From Ardenticatenaceae bacterium (GTDB lineage Bacteria > Chloroflexota > Anaerolineae > Promineifilales > Promineifilaceae), in contig JASJCR010000008.1 of the NCBI GenBank assembly GCA_030065875.1, positions 16,833 through 80,832 of the forward strand: a stretch of DNA of 64,000 nt, given 5' to 3'. The notes below the pieces were generated by a model. The model was not told the origin of the DNA, did no database searches, and was given only the letters and a program-made list of their open reading frames with translations. This document shows, piece after piece, positions 18,193 to 28,139 of the stretch. The position numbers and the translations under genes are program-made. Numbering within the stretch: position 1 is the first letter of the stretch; every line of letters starts with the position of its first letter.

Positions 18193-19827
18193 ATGCAACC
18201 AAAACAAGACATGGATCGGCGGTCGTTTTTGCAATTGAGTTTGGCTGGAGCGGCCGGTGTGTCTGCACGAGCACTGCCGGGTGATGGCGTATTATATGGA
18301 GGAGGCCACCACAGCCCCCGGGTACCCTACAGCTGGTTAGAAGAAATTACTATCGGCGAGCTGCAATATTTGATGGATGCGGGCAAGCTAACCGCCCGCA
18401 AGCTGGTGCGCCAATACCTGCGGCGCATCCACGCCCTGGATATTCGGGGACCTAAACTGCGGTCCGTTATGGAATTAAATCCGGATGCGCTGTATATCGC
18501 CAAGGAGTTAGACCGCGAGCGACGGAAACAGGGTCCGCGTGGTCCCCTGCACGGGATTCCTATTTTGATTAAAGACAATATTGGCACGGCCGATGAGATG
18601 GAAACCACAGCCGGGTCACTTTCTCTTGTCGGCCACCCTCCAACAGAAGACGCTACTGTGGCCGCCAAGCTGCGCGAGGCAGGGGCGATTATTTTGGGTA
18701 AAACCACGTTGAGTGAATGGGCCAATTTCCGCTCTTTCCAATCATCTAGCGGCTGGAGCGGCCGAGGGGGACAGTGCAAAAACCCATATGTGCTCGATCG
18801 CAATCCGTGCGGCTCCAGCTCTGGTTCCGGCGCGGCGGCGGCTGCCAACCTGGCCGTGGCCACTTTGGGGACCGAAACAGACGGGTCGATTGTCTGCCCG
18901 GCAACCGCCAACGGGGTCGTGGGGATCAAACCCACCGTTGGTTTGACCAGCCGTTTCAACGTCATACCGATATCCGATACCCAGGACACAATCGGCCCGC
19001 TGGCCCGCACCGTGACCGATGCTGCCATCGTCCTGGGTGCCCTGACCGGTGTAGATCCGAACGATGCGGCCACCGCCAAGAGCGCCGGGCAATCTTACAC
19101 TGATTACACTCAGTTCCTTGATGCCGGAGCGCTTAACGGAGCTCGAATTGGGATTCCGCGAGGTTTGTTCTTCTTTAGCCCGGAGACCGATGATGTATTT
19201 GCCGGAGCGTTGACAGCCCTGCAAAATGCCGGGGCCACCTTGGTTGATCCGGTTGATGTGCCGGCCGAAGTAGCGGGCGGCAACGCGGAACTGGAGGTGC
19301 TGTTGTTTGAATTTAAAGATGGGGTCAATAAATATTTGAGTCGTCTGGGTCCGGGCGCGCCGCAGACCCTGGCCGACCTCATCGCCTTTAACAACGCCAA
19401 CGCCGACAGCGAACTCAAATTCTTTGGTCAGGAGCTTTTTGACCTGGCCGAAGCCAAGGGTCCGTTGACCAGTCAGGAGTATCTCGATTTTCTGGCGGCC
19501 AGCGTTCAGCCGGCGGTAGAGTGGTTTGATACCGTGATGGATGGTTTAAACTTGGACGCCATGGTGGCCCCCACCGGCAGCCCGGCATGGCCAATCGACT
19601 TGATTAACGGGGATCACTTTTTGGGCGGAACGTCAAGCCCGGCCGCCCGGGCCGGCTATCCGTTGGTGAGTGTCCCGGCCGGATTTTCTTTTGGTTTGCC
19701 GGTTAACATCAGCTTTATGGGTCGGGCTTTTAGCGAACCGACCCTGATCGCGTTGGCGTATGCGTTTGAACAGGCGACGATGGTACGGACCAGCCCCAGC
19801 TTTATTCCAACGCTGTCGTTCAGCTGA
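18193..19827 (+). CDS. Amidase-family protein with Tat-like signal
   Basis: N-term MQPKQDMDRRSFLQLSLAGAAG after AGGAG RBS; amidase signature NPCGSSSGSGAAAAANLAVATLGTETDGSIVCPA. Confidence 0.92.
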   Translation: MQPKQDMDRRSFLQLSLAGAAGVSARALPGDGVLYGGGHHSPRVPYSWLEEITIGELQYLMDAGKLTARKLVRQYLRRIHALDIRGPKLRSVMELNPDALYIAKELDRERRKQGPRGPLHGIPILIKDNIGTADEMETTAGSLSLVGHPPTEDATVAAKLREAGAIILGKTTLSEWANFRSFQSSSGWSGRGGQCKNPYVLDRNPCGSSSGSGAAAAANLAVATLGTETDGSIVCPATANGVVGIKPTVGLTSRFNVIPISDTQDTIGPLARTVTDAAIVLGALTGVDPNDAATAKSAGQSYTDYTQFLDAGALNGARIGIPRGLFFFSPETDDVFAGALTALQNAGATLVDPVDVPAEVAGGNAELEVLLFEFKDGVNKYLSRLGPGAPQTLADLIAFNNANADSELKFFGQELFDLAEAKGPLTSQEYLDFLAASVQPAVEWFDTVMDGLNLDAMVAPTGSPAWPIDLINGDHFLGGTSSPAARAGYPLVSVPAGFSFGLPVNISFMGRAFSEPTLIALAYAFEQATMVRTSPSFIPTLSFS

Positions 19828-19970
19828 TTGGTAAGACGGACCGCTTCGATTCAGCCATGAGGCCGGGTAGGTAACAAATTGTCGGTATAACAGATCAAAA
19901 AGCATCTCTCTCCGATGCGGGTTCAGGGGTGGACAGGTCTTCAATTACCCGATTCATCGTTCGCCAACCA

Positions 19971-20150
19971 CCTGTCATCCTGAGCCCTTAGACTTCGCTC
20001 AGGACAGGCTTCGCGAAGGATCCCGTCCACATACATGAAGGTGAAGATGGTTATGAATGGGTTTTCATCGCTTCAAATCCGCCTTCTTTCACTCAAACTT
20101 GACGAGATTCTTCACGTCGCTGCGCTCCGTTCTGAATGACAAGTGGTTTA
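19971..20150. repeat. Intergenic palindromic-type repeats
   Basis: TGTCATCCTGAGCCCTTAGACTTCGCTCAGGACAGGCTTCGCGAAGGATCC; GAGATTCTTCACGTCGCTGCGCTCCGTTCTGAATGACA. Confidence 0.6.
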
Positions 20151-20195
20151 CACCCTACCTGTCCGCCCTTGAACCGACGCGGGAGGGGGTTAGGG

Positions 20196-20290
20196 GGTGG
20201 CCAAGATGAAACCAAAGCCTTGGTGTAAGGGCTTGGCTAGTAGGGGCTTGGCTAGCCAAGCCCTACACATGTTGATGGGTTAAATCGCCT
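20196..20290. repeat. Dispersed palindromic element, copy A
   Basis: GGTGGCCAAGATGAAACC...TAGGGGCTTGGCTAGCCAAGCCCTA...TTAAATCGCC; shared with 31098-31170 and 34531-34600. Confidence 0.85.
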
Positions 20291-20380
20291 TCGGACCACC
20301 TTTCCTTTTACCATACAAGGATCCCGTCAACTGATAGGATTGAGGGCCGAGCTCAGCACTTCTTTTGGTACTAAACTCCT

Positions 20381-20424
20381 GTAATCATTTGGTAATAACT
20401 TTGTAACTTCGGCGTAAGAACTCC
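20381..20424 (+). promoter_or_regulatory. Four 11-bp direct repeats GTAA-N7, OmpR/PhoB-type operator candidate
   Basis: GTAATCATTTG GTAATAACTTT GTAACTTCGGC GTAAGAACTCC; GTAA at 20381, 20392, 20403, 20414. Confidence 0.65.
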
Positions 20425-20489
20425 CTGTCAACCTAAAAGCGTTGCAACAACTTTTCCCACCCCCAAATTATCACTATCAGGAGGTTTTT

Positions 20490-21791
20490 GTGAACCAAAA
20501 AATGGTTTGGTCACGGAGAATTTTTATAGTTATGTTGTTCGCTTTGTTTCTCGCCGGAATCAGTTCGGTAGCCAGGGCAGACAATCATACTCAACGATTT
20601 GTCGTTTCAGTTGAAAACGTGTCGGATTTTACCCATCGCTATCTCGATGTATTTAACACCCCCCGCCGGGCTGAGGCGCCAGGCCCACTGCTGCCACGCC
20701 AGACCTATCGGGTTGATTTTTACGCGGAGCCGGGTGATTATCTTTCTTTTGCCACTATGTTGGTGCAGACAAACGATTACTTTTTGGCTCCGGATGAAAT
20801 GGGGATTCCGCTCTATGACGATTGGGGTGAGCCAATTTATGGGGACGTAGGACATTATGTCAAGCTTTGGGACAACGGTACGGAGGCGGATGAGCCGTTT
20901 GGCGAAGGACCCAATCAGGCACCACGGCAGGGGGGCCCCAATACCGGCCCTGCGGATCCCAACAACCTGGTTCGGGAAGTGATGTTGGATGAGTACGTCG
21001 AGCCGTATCAGTTGATTCGGGTCAGGATCAAGCCCCGCAAAAACGGCCGTTTTACCCTGTTCCTGCGCAATATTTCCCATAAAACCGAGTTTGAATCACC
21101 GCTGGCTCCCGGTGTAGTGGTAATTCACAACACCCCCGCCCCACTATTTACTGAAGGACAGCCCGATTACGGCCAGGGTTTAGAACAAATTTCTGAAGAT
21201 GGCAACCCGGCCGTGCTTTATGAGTCGCTGCGCCCTATTAGCGGTGTCAATACCCCTCTGGCCCCTGTAGCCTGGGCCGTCCACCAAAATCCGGATGCCC
21301 TATTTACCCCGGGCACGATGGCCTCACCCGGTCTTGAAATGCTCGCTGAGGATGGTGGCCCGGCGTTGCTGGTTGAAGAAATTGCCGTGGACAATAAAGG
21401 AGCGGCCGCCATTCCCACCGGTGGCACAGAGCCGGGGCCGATTTTTGGCCCAGACGGCAGCTACACGTTCGAAATTGAGGCTGCACCTGGGGATCACCTG
21501 TCCCTGGCCAGTATGCTGGTGCAGTCAAACGACTGGTTTTACAGTCTGAGAAATCTGCCTCTGTTTGGCGGAGATGGCCAGCCGATTTCTGGTGACCAAA
21601 CGATGTATGTCCAGGTCTATGACGCCGGCACTGAGGTCGATCAAGAGCCCGGTTTTGGCTCAAAACAAGCCCCTCGTCAACGTCGGCCAGGTGCCGGCCG
21701 TGCGGAAAATGGGGTGATAGAAATGGCCGATCACCCAGCTTATAATGACGTAACCAGAGTGATTCGGGTGACCATCTCACCGGTGGAATAA
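20490..21791 (+). CDS. Secreted protein with two Spondin_N-like domains
   Basis: Signal peptide; paired segments YRVDFYAEPGDYLSFATMLVQTNDYFLAP and YTFEIEAAPGDHLSLASMLVQSNDWFYS; GTG start after AGGAGG. Confidence 0.8.
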   Translation: MNQKMVWSRRIFIVMLFALFLAGISSVARADNHTQRFVVSVENVSDFTHRYLDVFNTPRRAEAPGPLLPRQTYRVDFYAEPGDYLSFATMLVQTNDYFLAPDEMGIPLYDDWGEPIYGDVGHYVKLWDNGTEADEPFGEGPNQAPRQGGPNTGPADPNNLVREVMLDEYVEPYQLIRVRIKPRKNGRFTLFLRNISHKTEFESPLAPGVVVIHNTPAPLFTEGQPDYGQGLEQISEDGNPAVLYESLRPISGVNTPLAPVAWAVHQNPDALFTPGTMASPGLEMLAEDGGPALLVEEIAVDNKGAAAIPTGGTEPGPIFGPDGSYTFEIEAAPGDHLSLASMLVQSNDWFYSLRNLPLFGGDGQPISGDQTMYVQVYDAGTEVDQEPGFGSKQAPRQRRPGAGRAENGVIEMADHPAYNDVTRVIRVTISPVE

Positions 21792-21989
21792 CCGCTCAAT
21801 GATCTAATTAATTTGTCAACATGCGCTTTTCAGTCCAACAAATTCCCCCTCCCGCGTCTGTATAGATTCGGGAGGGGGTTAGGGGGTGGGTCTATTGACG
21901 GTCATCTTACCCCTCCCCGACAAGGATTCGGGGGCGGACAGGTTCAAGCCTATAATAAAACAGGACATTGTGGATCAATCTTGCATCTT

Positions 21990-22130
21990 AGGGCCGCAGC
22001 ATGCTGCGGCCGATCCATCTTCCCTGACGGGGAATTTGGCGGTTAAACATTCAATCATTCAATCATTCACCATGGAGCGGAAGGGTTTGGAAGGCGATCC
22101 CACGGCCGCAGCATGCTGCGGCCTTACCAA
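21990..22130. repeat. Two copies of the palindrome GGCCGCAGCATGCTGCGGCC
   Basis: gGGCCGCAGCATGCTGCGGCCgatcc and acGGCCGCAGCATGCTGCGGCCttacc, about 110 bp apart. Confidence 0.85.
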
Positions 22131-22679
22131 TTGGCGATGTAGTGTCACAACAGCACTTGGACGGCCACGAATCCGTGCCGGGGTGGGGTTGGGGGAGGGG
22201 GAAGGGTAAATAACCAAATCAACAGAGCAAATGAAGGTAATATGAGGGACTGATGAACAAAATGATGAGATTGTTTGGGCCGTACGGCCTTGTTTAGATG
22301 GACTGTAAGATAATCTCGTTATGATTTCTGTATTAATTTTGGCAGAAGTGCACAAAAATTGTAGATCAACCATTTTAAGGCGATGGTGATTGGCCTGACA
22401 AAGGCACGCGCTTTTGAAAAAATTGATGTAAGAGAAGGAAGAGGAACGGGAAAAGGTTATCTCTACGGCCGTATTTATCCGGCTAGAGATATAAAGGCCA
22501 TACAATTTGGTCTGGATAGACTCCATTTAAATCGATCACCGCATGGGGTGGGTTGACTTGAACGTCAACTTCATGATGGTCAAACCTTGCGTTCCAATTA
22601 GATAAAACCGCTACATCTCTAGCAAATCAAAAAGGAGCAGAAGCGCCGAGGAACTCTCCGCGCTGTTTTCCAACTTTTT

Positions 22680-23582
22680 GTGGAAATAAGTAAAGGAATG
22701 ACACAAGCCAATAACTCTCCACTACAGCAAGTGGAAATTCAAGCCTGGAGTGATGAGCTCCTCCAAAGCCTCCGGCCGCTGGCCGCGAAGAAAGAGATCA
22801 GTATCGTTAGCGAAATTGATTCTCGAATTCGCGATGTGGCCATGGAGAAAGATCAGCTTACCCATCTGGTGCGCGCCTTAATCGGGAGCGCCATTTTTAC
22901 TTCCCCCAGCGGCAGTATGGTCGGTTTAGAAGTTACGGGCGATTTACGTCACGATACGGTTCACATGACTATTTGGGATTCCGGCCCAGGAATCCAATCG
23001 TATGACGTGATGCGTTTGTTTATGGGGGAGAATCTCGACGGATTTCAGGAAGAGGTTTTTAAATCACTGCCCGAGCTGGTTTTCCAGCATGAGGGGTTAA
23101 TGACTGTGAACAACTCTTCCGGGTACGGCACGCGGGTGACTCTCTCTCTTCCCTGGCAGGAGCCACTGCTGCAAATGGGTCAGAAACGGCCGGCCAAAGG
23201 CAGCGGGCATATTCTCCTGGTTGATGATGATGAATTAAATATTTTCACCGTGGCCAGCTACCTAAAATCGATGGGATTCAAGGTATCTACCGCTTACAAC
23301 GGCCGGGAAGGGCTTGACAAACTGCTCAATAGCCGGCCGGATCTGGTGCTGATGGATGTCAATATGCCGATTATGAACGGATTAGACGCCATTCGGCATA
23401 TTCGCAGTTTAGGTGAACGGGAACTCTCTCAGGTGCCGGTCATCGCTTTTTCCGCTTACTCAATGTCCAGTGATGAACACGATTGTTTGGCGGCCGGGGC
23501 CAATGAATTTATCAGCAAACCGGTCAGCATGCGCTGGCTGCGGCAAAAAGTGCACCAATATTTGCCCTCACTGGCCAACTAA
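22680..23582 (+). CDS. HATPase domain fused to response-regulator receiver, no evident HisKA
   Basis: HATPase N/G boxes (IWDSGPGIQSYD, GYGTRVTLSLPW) then receiver HILLVDDDELNIFTVASYLKSMG...LMDVNMPIMNG. Confidence 0.85.
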   Translation: MEISKGMTQANNSPLQQVEIQAWSDELLQSLRPLAAKKEISIVSEIDSRIRDVAMEKDQLTHLVRALIGSAIFTSPSGSMVGLEVTGDLRHDTVHMTIWDSGPGIQSYDVMRLFMGENLDGFQEEVFKSLPELVFQHEGLMTVNNSSGYGTRVTLSLPWQEPLLQMGQKRPAKGSGHILLVDDDELNIFTVASYLKSMGFKVSTAYNGREGLDKLLNSRPDLVLMDVNMPIMNGLDAIRHIRSLGERELSQVPVIAFSAYSMSSDEHDCLAAGANEFISKPVSMRWLRQKVHQYLPSLAN

Positions 23583-24818
23583 TTGGCGCTTTGACCGCCG
23601 CAGCGGCCACATGACACCCACACCCAACAAAGCGAGCAAACCCGAAAAAGAAAACGCCGCAGCCCAACGGTAAGCTTCCGGAGCGCTGTCGAGTAAAAAG
23701 CCGGCCAACACGGGCATCATCGCCCCCAATGAAAATCCAATTAATGATTGGACCCCCTGAGCCGATCCCAGCCTGTTTTCCGGGGCCAGCTCCGTTACCG
23801 CCGTGCTGTAGATTGCTGAATCTGCAGCGGTGGTGAAACCCAATATAAATCCCACCGCAATTATCCACCCGGAGGGCAGGTTGAGTAGCCAACCTGCTAA
23901 AAACGCGCTGCCTCCACTCAAAATAAAAATGATGATGGCGGTTCTTGGCCGTCCCCAACGATCTGAAAGTCGTCCCCCCAAATAAACCGAGGCGATACTG
24001 GTGACAAACATCAGCCCGGCCAGGGATGCGGCTCGGGCGGTGGCTTCCAGCAGGGGCCAACCCCGACCGGTGAAGTGAGCGGTTAACAGCTGCGGATACC
24101 ATAGCCGAGCCAGATACAGTTCGGCGGTGTGCAGCGCGTAAGCGAAGACCATCAGCCGCAGCGGGCGGTTGCTCAAAATAGACACATCGAGCAGATTGAC
24201 CCGGCCGCCTTTTTCAATAGGAACGGCCGGTTTGATCCCCTGTTGATCCACCGGTACCAAAAAAATCAGCCCAATTCCAATTAACCCCGGAAGAGCCGTG
24301 GCCCCGTATGCCCAACGCCACGTCGAAAACCAGTTGAGCATGAGCCCCATAAAGGAAAAAGAAAGTGTGGTCCCCGCATAACCCAGGCTGACTAAAATAC
24401 CGATTGACCTGCCCCTTTGAGCGGCCGAGGTGTGGCGGGCGATCCACTGCACGGCCGATATGTAGGCGGCAATATGCCCGATCCCCATGATAAACCGCAG
24501 CAGCGAGCCGATTATCTGATTATGAGCGGTTAACGCAAAAAGCAGATGACCGCTGACCAGGGTGATCAAGCCACCGCGGATAAGAACAAGCGGCGATAAG
24601 CGATCGGTCAGTGGAATGAGAAACAGGGCTGCGGTCGCGTTCCCCACCAGATAAATTGAAAAAAGAACGCTCGATACGGTATTACTCATTCCCCACTCGA
24701 CCCGAATTAATTCGAGGGCTGCGTTATAGCTTGCGTGGGGCAGGAGGGCCAGGAAAAGCGCCCCGGTGACGATAATAAGGGAGCGGCGATCTGACCTTTG
24801 ATCTTGAGAGGGAACCAT
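23568..24818 (-). CDS. MFS transporter
   Basis: 416 aa, about 12 TM segments, MFS-type loops (YLGGRLSDRWGRPRTAI). Confidence 0.9.
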   Translation of the reverse strand: MVPSQDQRSDRRSLIIVTGALFLALLPHASYNAALELIRVEWGMSNTVSSVLFSIYLVGNATAALFLIPLTDRLSPLVLIRGGLITLVSGHLLFALTAHNQIIGSLLRFIMGIGHIAAYISAVQWIARHTSAAQRGRSIGILVSLGYAGTTLSFSFMGLMLNWFSTWRWAYGATALPGLIGIGLIFLVPVDQQGIKPAVPIEKGGRVNLLDVSILSNRPLRLMVFAYALHTAELYLARLWYPQLLTAHFTGRGWPLLEATARAASLAGLMFVTSIASVYLGGRLSDRWGRPRTAIIIFILSGGSAFLAGWLLNLPSGWIIAVGFILGFTTAADSAIYSTAVTELAPENRLGSAQGVQSLIGFSLGAMMPVLAGFLLDSAPEAYRWAAAFSFSGLLALLGVGVMWPLRRSKRQLVGQ

Positions 24819-24963
24819 TCTGAAGTGTAAGCAATACTATTCCAGAAGGCCACAACAAGCCCACCGCGCCTGTTGGCAATGCAGAAAAAACCGAATATGA
24901 TACTTTTATGCTTACCACAATTCAGATTTTAGAACATCCTGCTGAAAATACAGAGAGAATTAA

Positions 24964-25932
24964 ATGCACTACCGACGTCTAGGTAAAACCGGGTTAAAGG
25001 TCTCCACCCTTTGTTTGGGAACGATGCAGTTTGGCTGGTCTGCTGATCAATCAACTTCCTTTGCGGTGATGGATGCCGCGGTCGCGGCCGGCTGCAATTT
25101 TTTTGATACGGCCGATATCTACTCGAGCTGGGCGGAGGAAAGTCACCCCGGAAAGAGTGAGACCATTATCGGCGAATGGCTGTCCCAATCCGGCCTTCGC
25201 CGTGGGGACATCATTTTGGCGACCAAGGTTCGGGGAAAAATGGGAGACCAGCCGACCCAACAGGGATTGTCACGACATCACATTTTAGATGAAGTGGCCC
25301 GCAGTTTAGAGCGTTTGCAAACCGACTACATCGATCTATACCAGGTTCACTTTCCAGATGAAGAAACCCCCCTGGAAGAAACGCTGACCGCCTTGAACGA
25401 CCTCGTTCGCCAGGGAATGGTGCGATATATCGGCTGCTCAAATTTTCCGGCCTGGTTGCTAACCAAATCATTGTGGATCAGCGATCGTTTGCATTTGGCT
25501 CGATTTGACACGCTGCAGCCGCACTACAATCTGGTGCACCGGGCCGAGTTTGAGCGTGAACTGTGGCCTCTTTGCCAGGATCAACAGATCGGGGTGATTC
25601 CGTACAGCCCGCTGGCGGGTGGTTTCCTGACCGGCAAATACCGAGAAGGGCAATCCCTACCGGACTCAAAACGGGCTCAATCGATCATCAAGCGCTATGG
25701 AAACGAGCGCGGTTTTGCCCTGATCCAGCGCCTTGATGAACTGGCCCAGCAAACCGGTCACTCGATCGCTCAACTATCTCTGGCCTGGTTGCTGTCGCGC
25801 GAAACAATTTCATCCGTCATCGTGGGGGCCAACTCAGTTTCTCAGCTCTCTGAAACATTGCCGGCCGTCGAGATCCAGCTGGAACCAGAAGCCCTCGACC
25901 AGCTAAACCTGCTTTCCCATTGGCAGGATTAG
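24964..25932 (+). CDS. Aldo/keto reductase
   Basis: MHYRRLGKTGLKVSTLCLGTMQFG; FFDTADIYS; DYIDLYQVHFPD; RYIGCSNF. Confidence 0.95.
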   Translation: MHYRRLGKTGLKVSTLCLGTMQFGWSADQSTSFAVMDAAVAAGCNFFDTADIYSSWAEESHPGKSETIIGEWLSQSGLRRGDIILATKVRGKMGDQPTQQGLSRHHILDEVARSLERLQTDYIDLYQVHFPDEETPLEETLTALNDLVRQGMVRYIGCSNFPAWLLTKSLWISDRLHLARFDTLQPHYNLVHRAEFERELWPLCQDQQIGVIPYSPLAGGFLTGKYREGQSLPDSKRAQSIIKRYGNERGFALIQRLDELAQQTGHSIAQLSLAWLLSRETISSVIVGANSVSQLSETLPAVEIQLEPEALDQLNLLSHWQD

Positions 25933-25985
25933 CTCAATCCTTTACAATTGTGAAATAACCAGATGTTGACATAAATGGTGATAAG

Positions 25986-26366
25986 ATGAGCAAACAGAAA
26001 AAACAATCCGATCCGTTGTCAAACGAACTTGAACGACTGCGCGATATTCTCTACGGGGAATATGCTCGTGATACGGCCTCCCAGCTGACCGTTCTCGAGG
26101 CACAGCTGCTTGAGTTTCGCCAGCAAACCCACCAATCCCTGGAGTCTCAATCAAATGCTCAGGCGAATCAGCTTGAGGTAACGCGACAGGATATAGAGGA
26201 TAAACTGACCAAATTGACGAACAACATGAATCAGGAGTTCGCCAAATTGCGTAAGGAAATGTCCGATCATATTGCGCGCATTGAAGAAGCGATGACCAAT
26301 CGGCGCGTTCTGGGTCAGCTGCTCAGCGATTTATCGACTGAATTAATGAGCGATCGCGACGCTTAA
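25986..26366 (+). CDS. Coiled-coil protein of putative GTPase module
   Basis: 126 aa predicted coiled coil (LERLRDILYGEYARDTASQLTVLEAQLLEFRQQTHQSLE). Confidence 0.75.
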   Translation: MSKQKKQSDPLSNELERLRDILYGEYARDTASQLTVLEAQLLEFRQQTHQSLESQSNAQANQLEVTRQDIEDKLTKLTNNMNQEFAKLRKEMSDHIARIEEAMTNRRVLGQLLSDLSTELMSDRDA

Positions 26367-26436
26367 CCGCTCTTTTATGGCTTTTTACCTTTGCCTGCAT
26401 ACAAGCAGGGGTAAATGATGATCTACCTCTCGGCAT

Positions 26437-27924
26437 ATGAGTGATCCTGTATTTGACCAGGAGCCCAACCGCCCACCTTCCCCGTCTGATGACGCTGCTC
26501 TTTGGGCTGATTTGCAAAGCCTGCTGCTGGCGCAGGAGCGTGCACGCGTCCATGAATTGGAAGAGCTGGTTGAATCACTGCAGGAAGAGATAGACCATTT
26601 ACAGAAGCAGTTGGGGGTTCAGAGGGAATTGGTTGTTCCCACTGTCACCAACTCATTAAGTCGGATCGCAAATGATGCGGTCGAGCAGGATCGGCGGGGA
26701 ATGGCAGGCGCCCTGGGACCGATTATCGGCGAGGCTACGCGCATTCAAATTCGGGACTCTAAAGATGAAATGGTCGAAGCCCTGTACCCCATTATTGGAG
26801 ACAGCGTGGTGCGGGCGGTGACGGAAAGATTCCGCGAATTTCAGCGGCAGATTGACGCTCGCATTCGGCCGCGTGGGGGAGTTTTGGACAACGTTGCCCT
26901 GCGGCTGCGGGGAGTTAATCCCTCAGACGTGGCCTTGCGCGATGCCCTGCCGTTTGAAATTACCCAGCTGTTTCTCATTCAGCACGACACCGGTTTTGTG
27001 CTCGAACATTTTGCCCTGGATTCCTCACAGGCGGCCGATAGCGATCTGATCAGCGGCATGTTGACCGCCATTCGCTCCTTTATGGAGGATTCATTTGACC
27101 CAACACATGAGTCCGATGAAGATCTTGATTCAATTTATCATGGGGACGCCAACGTCATTTTGCAATCCGGATCGGTGGTTTATGCGGCCGCTGTGGTCAA
27201 TGGAACAGAGCCGGCCGGGTTTCGGGCCGCTTTGCGTGGATTGCTGACCGATCTTAATCTCGAATACCGCGATGATTTTGAGGCGTATGATGGGGATCCG
27301 GAAACCCTGCCACCCCTCGAACATCATTTAGAAACGTGGGTTGAAGAAATTGAAGCCGGGTTATCGGAAAAGTCACCTTCAACCGATAGCAGCAAAAAGG
27401 TTCTGACCCGTCTGGCTGTTGCTCTTATGGTGATTTTGGTGCTCCTCTGCGGGTTTATGTCCTGGTTTGTCTGGCGGTTGATGCCCACGGCGCTCGGTCT
27501 TACCGAACCACCACCGACCGTGGTGGCTACGGTCGTGGTGACCGCCACGCCCACGGCTACGCTCCCGCCAACCGCGACCATCACCCCATCCGTTACCCCG
27601 TCACCCACCCCGACCGTCACCCCTTCAGCGACCCCAACGACCACCCCGACAGCTACGCGCACGCCAACGGTTACCCCCCAGCCAACCGGCAGTCCTTTTT
27701 CTCGAATAAACGGCCCGGTATGGAGTCGCGTGGTCCCGGATCTCGATGAGCCGCCCTGGATTGCCCTGATTGAGGGAACGGAAGTGGATGTTCTGATTGT
27801 GCAGGGAGAATGGACGCAAATTCGCTGGAATGATCCGATTGTTGGTGAAGTTGAAGGTTGGGTTCCCAATGGATGGGTTGATTTATCTCCATCCGATACA
27901 ATAGGGAGCGATGCGGACTCCTGA
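26437..27924 (+). CDS. Membrane protein: N-terminal cytosolic domain, one TM, Thr/Pro-rich stalk, C-terminal SH3b-like domain
   Basis: LGPIIGEATRIQIRDSKDEMVEALYPIIGDSVVRAV; TM LAVALMVILVLLCGFMSWFVW; TPT-rich linker; WIALIEGTEVDVLIVQGEWTQIRWNDPIVGEVEGWVPNGWVDL. Confidence 0.82.
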   Translation: MSDPVFDQEPNRPPSPSDDAALWADLQSLLLAQERARVHELEELVESLQEEIDHLQKQLGVQRELVVPTVTNSLSRIANDAVEQDRRGMAGALGPIIGEATRIQIRDSKDEMVEALYPIIGDSVVRAVTERFREFQRQIDARIRPRGGVLDNVALRLRGVNPSDVALRDALPFEITQLFLIQHDTGFVLEHFALDSSQAADSDLISGMLTAIRSFMEDSFDPTHESDEDLDSIYHGDANVILQSGSVVYAAAVVNGTEPAGFRAALRGLLTDLNLEYRDDFEAYDGDPETLPPLEHHLETWVEEIEAGLSEKSPSTDSSKKVLTRLAVALMVILVLLCGFMSWFVWRLMPTALGLTEPPPTVVATVVVTATPTATLPPTATITPSVTPSPTPTVTPSATPTTTPTATRTPTVTPQPTGSPFSRINGPVWSRVVPDLDEPPWIALIEGTEVDVLIVQGEWTQIRWNDPIVGEVEGWVPNGWVDLSPSDTIGSDADS

Positions 27925-28008
27925 GGTTTGGTCTGATATAAAAATCTTTGCAATCTTAGCTGATTTTTCTTTAATTTTAAGTAGTTTACAAAGAGAATTG
28001 TTAAAAAA

Positions 28009-28113
28009 AGCCACGGATTAACACGAATTTTCACGGATTTCTCTCTAGCTCCTGCGGAGCTCTGCGAAAATCTGCGTAATCTGCGGACACCTTCTTCAGA
28101 AAACTTTTTGTAA
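28009..28113. repeat. Dispersed intergenic repeat, copy 1 of 2
   Basis: CACGGATTAACACGAATTTTCACGGATTT...TCTGCGGACACCTTCTTCAGAAAACTTTTTGTAA. Confidence 0.8.
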
Positions 28114-28139
28114 CTTACCTAAGACATCAATTTGAATTT

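Noticed and set aside
27324-28034. 236-aa minus-strand ORF with Val/Gly repeats
   Set aside because: Antisense of the Thr/Pro stalk of 26437-27924; periodicity arises from that linker.
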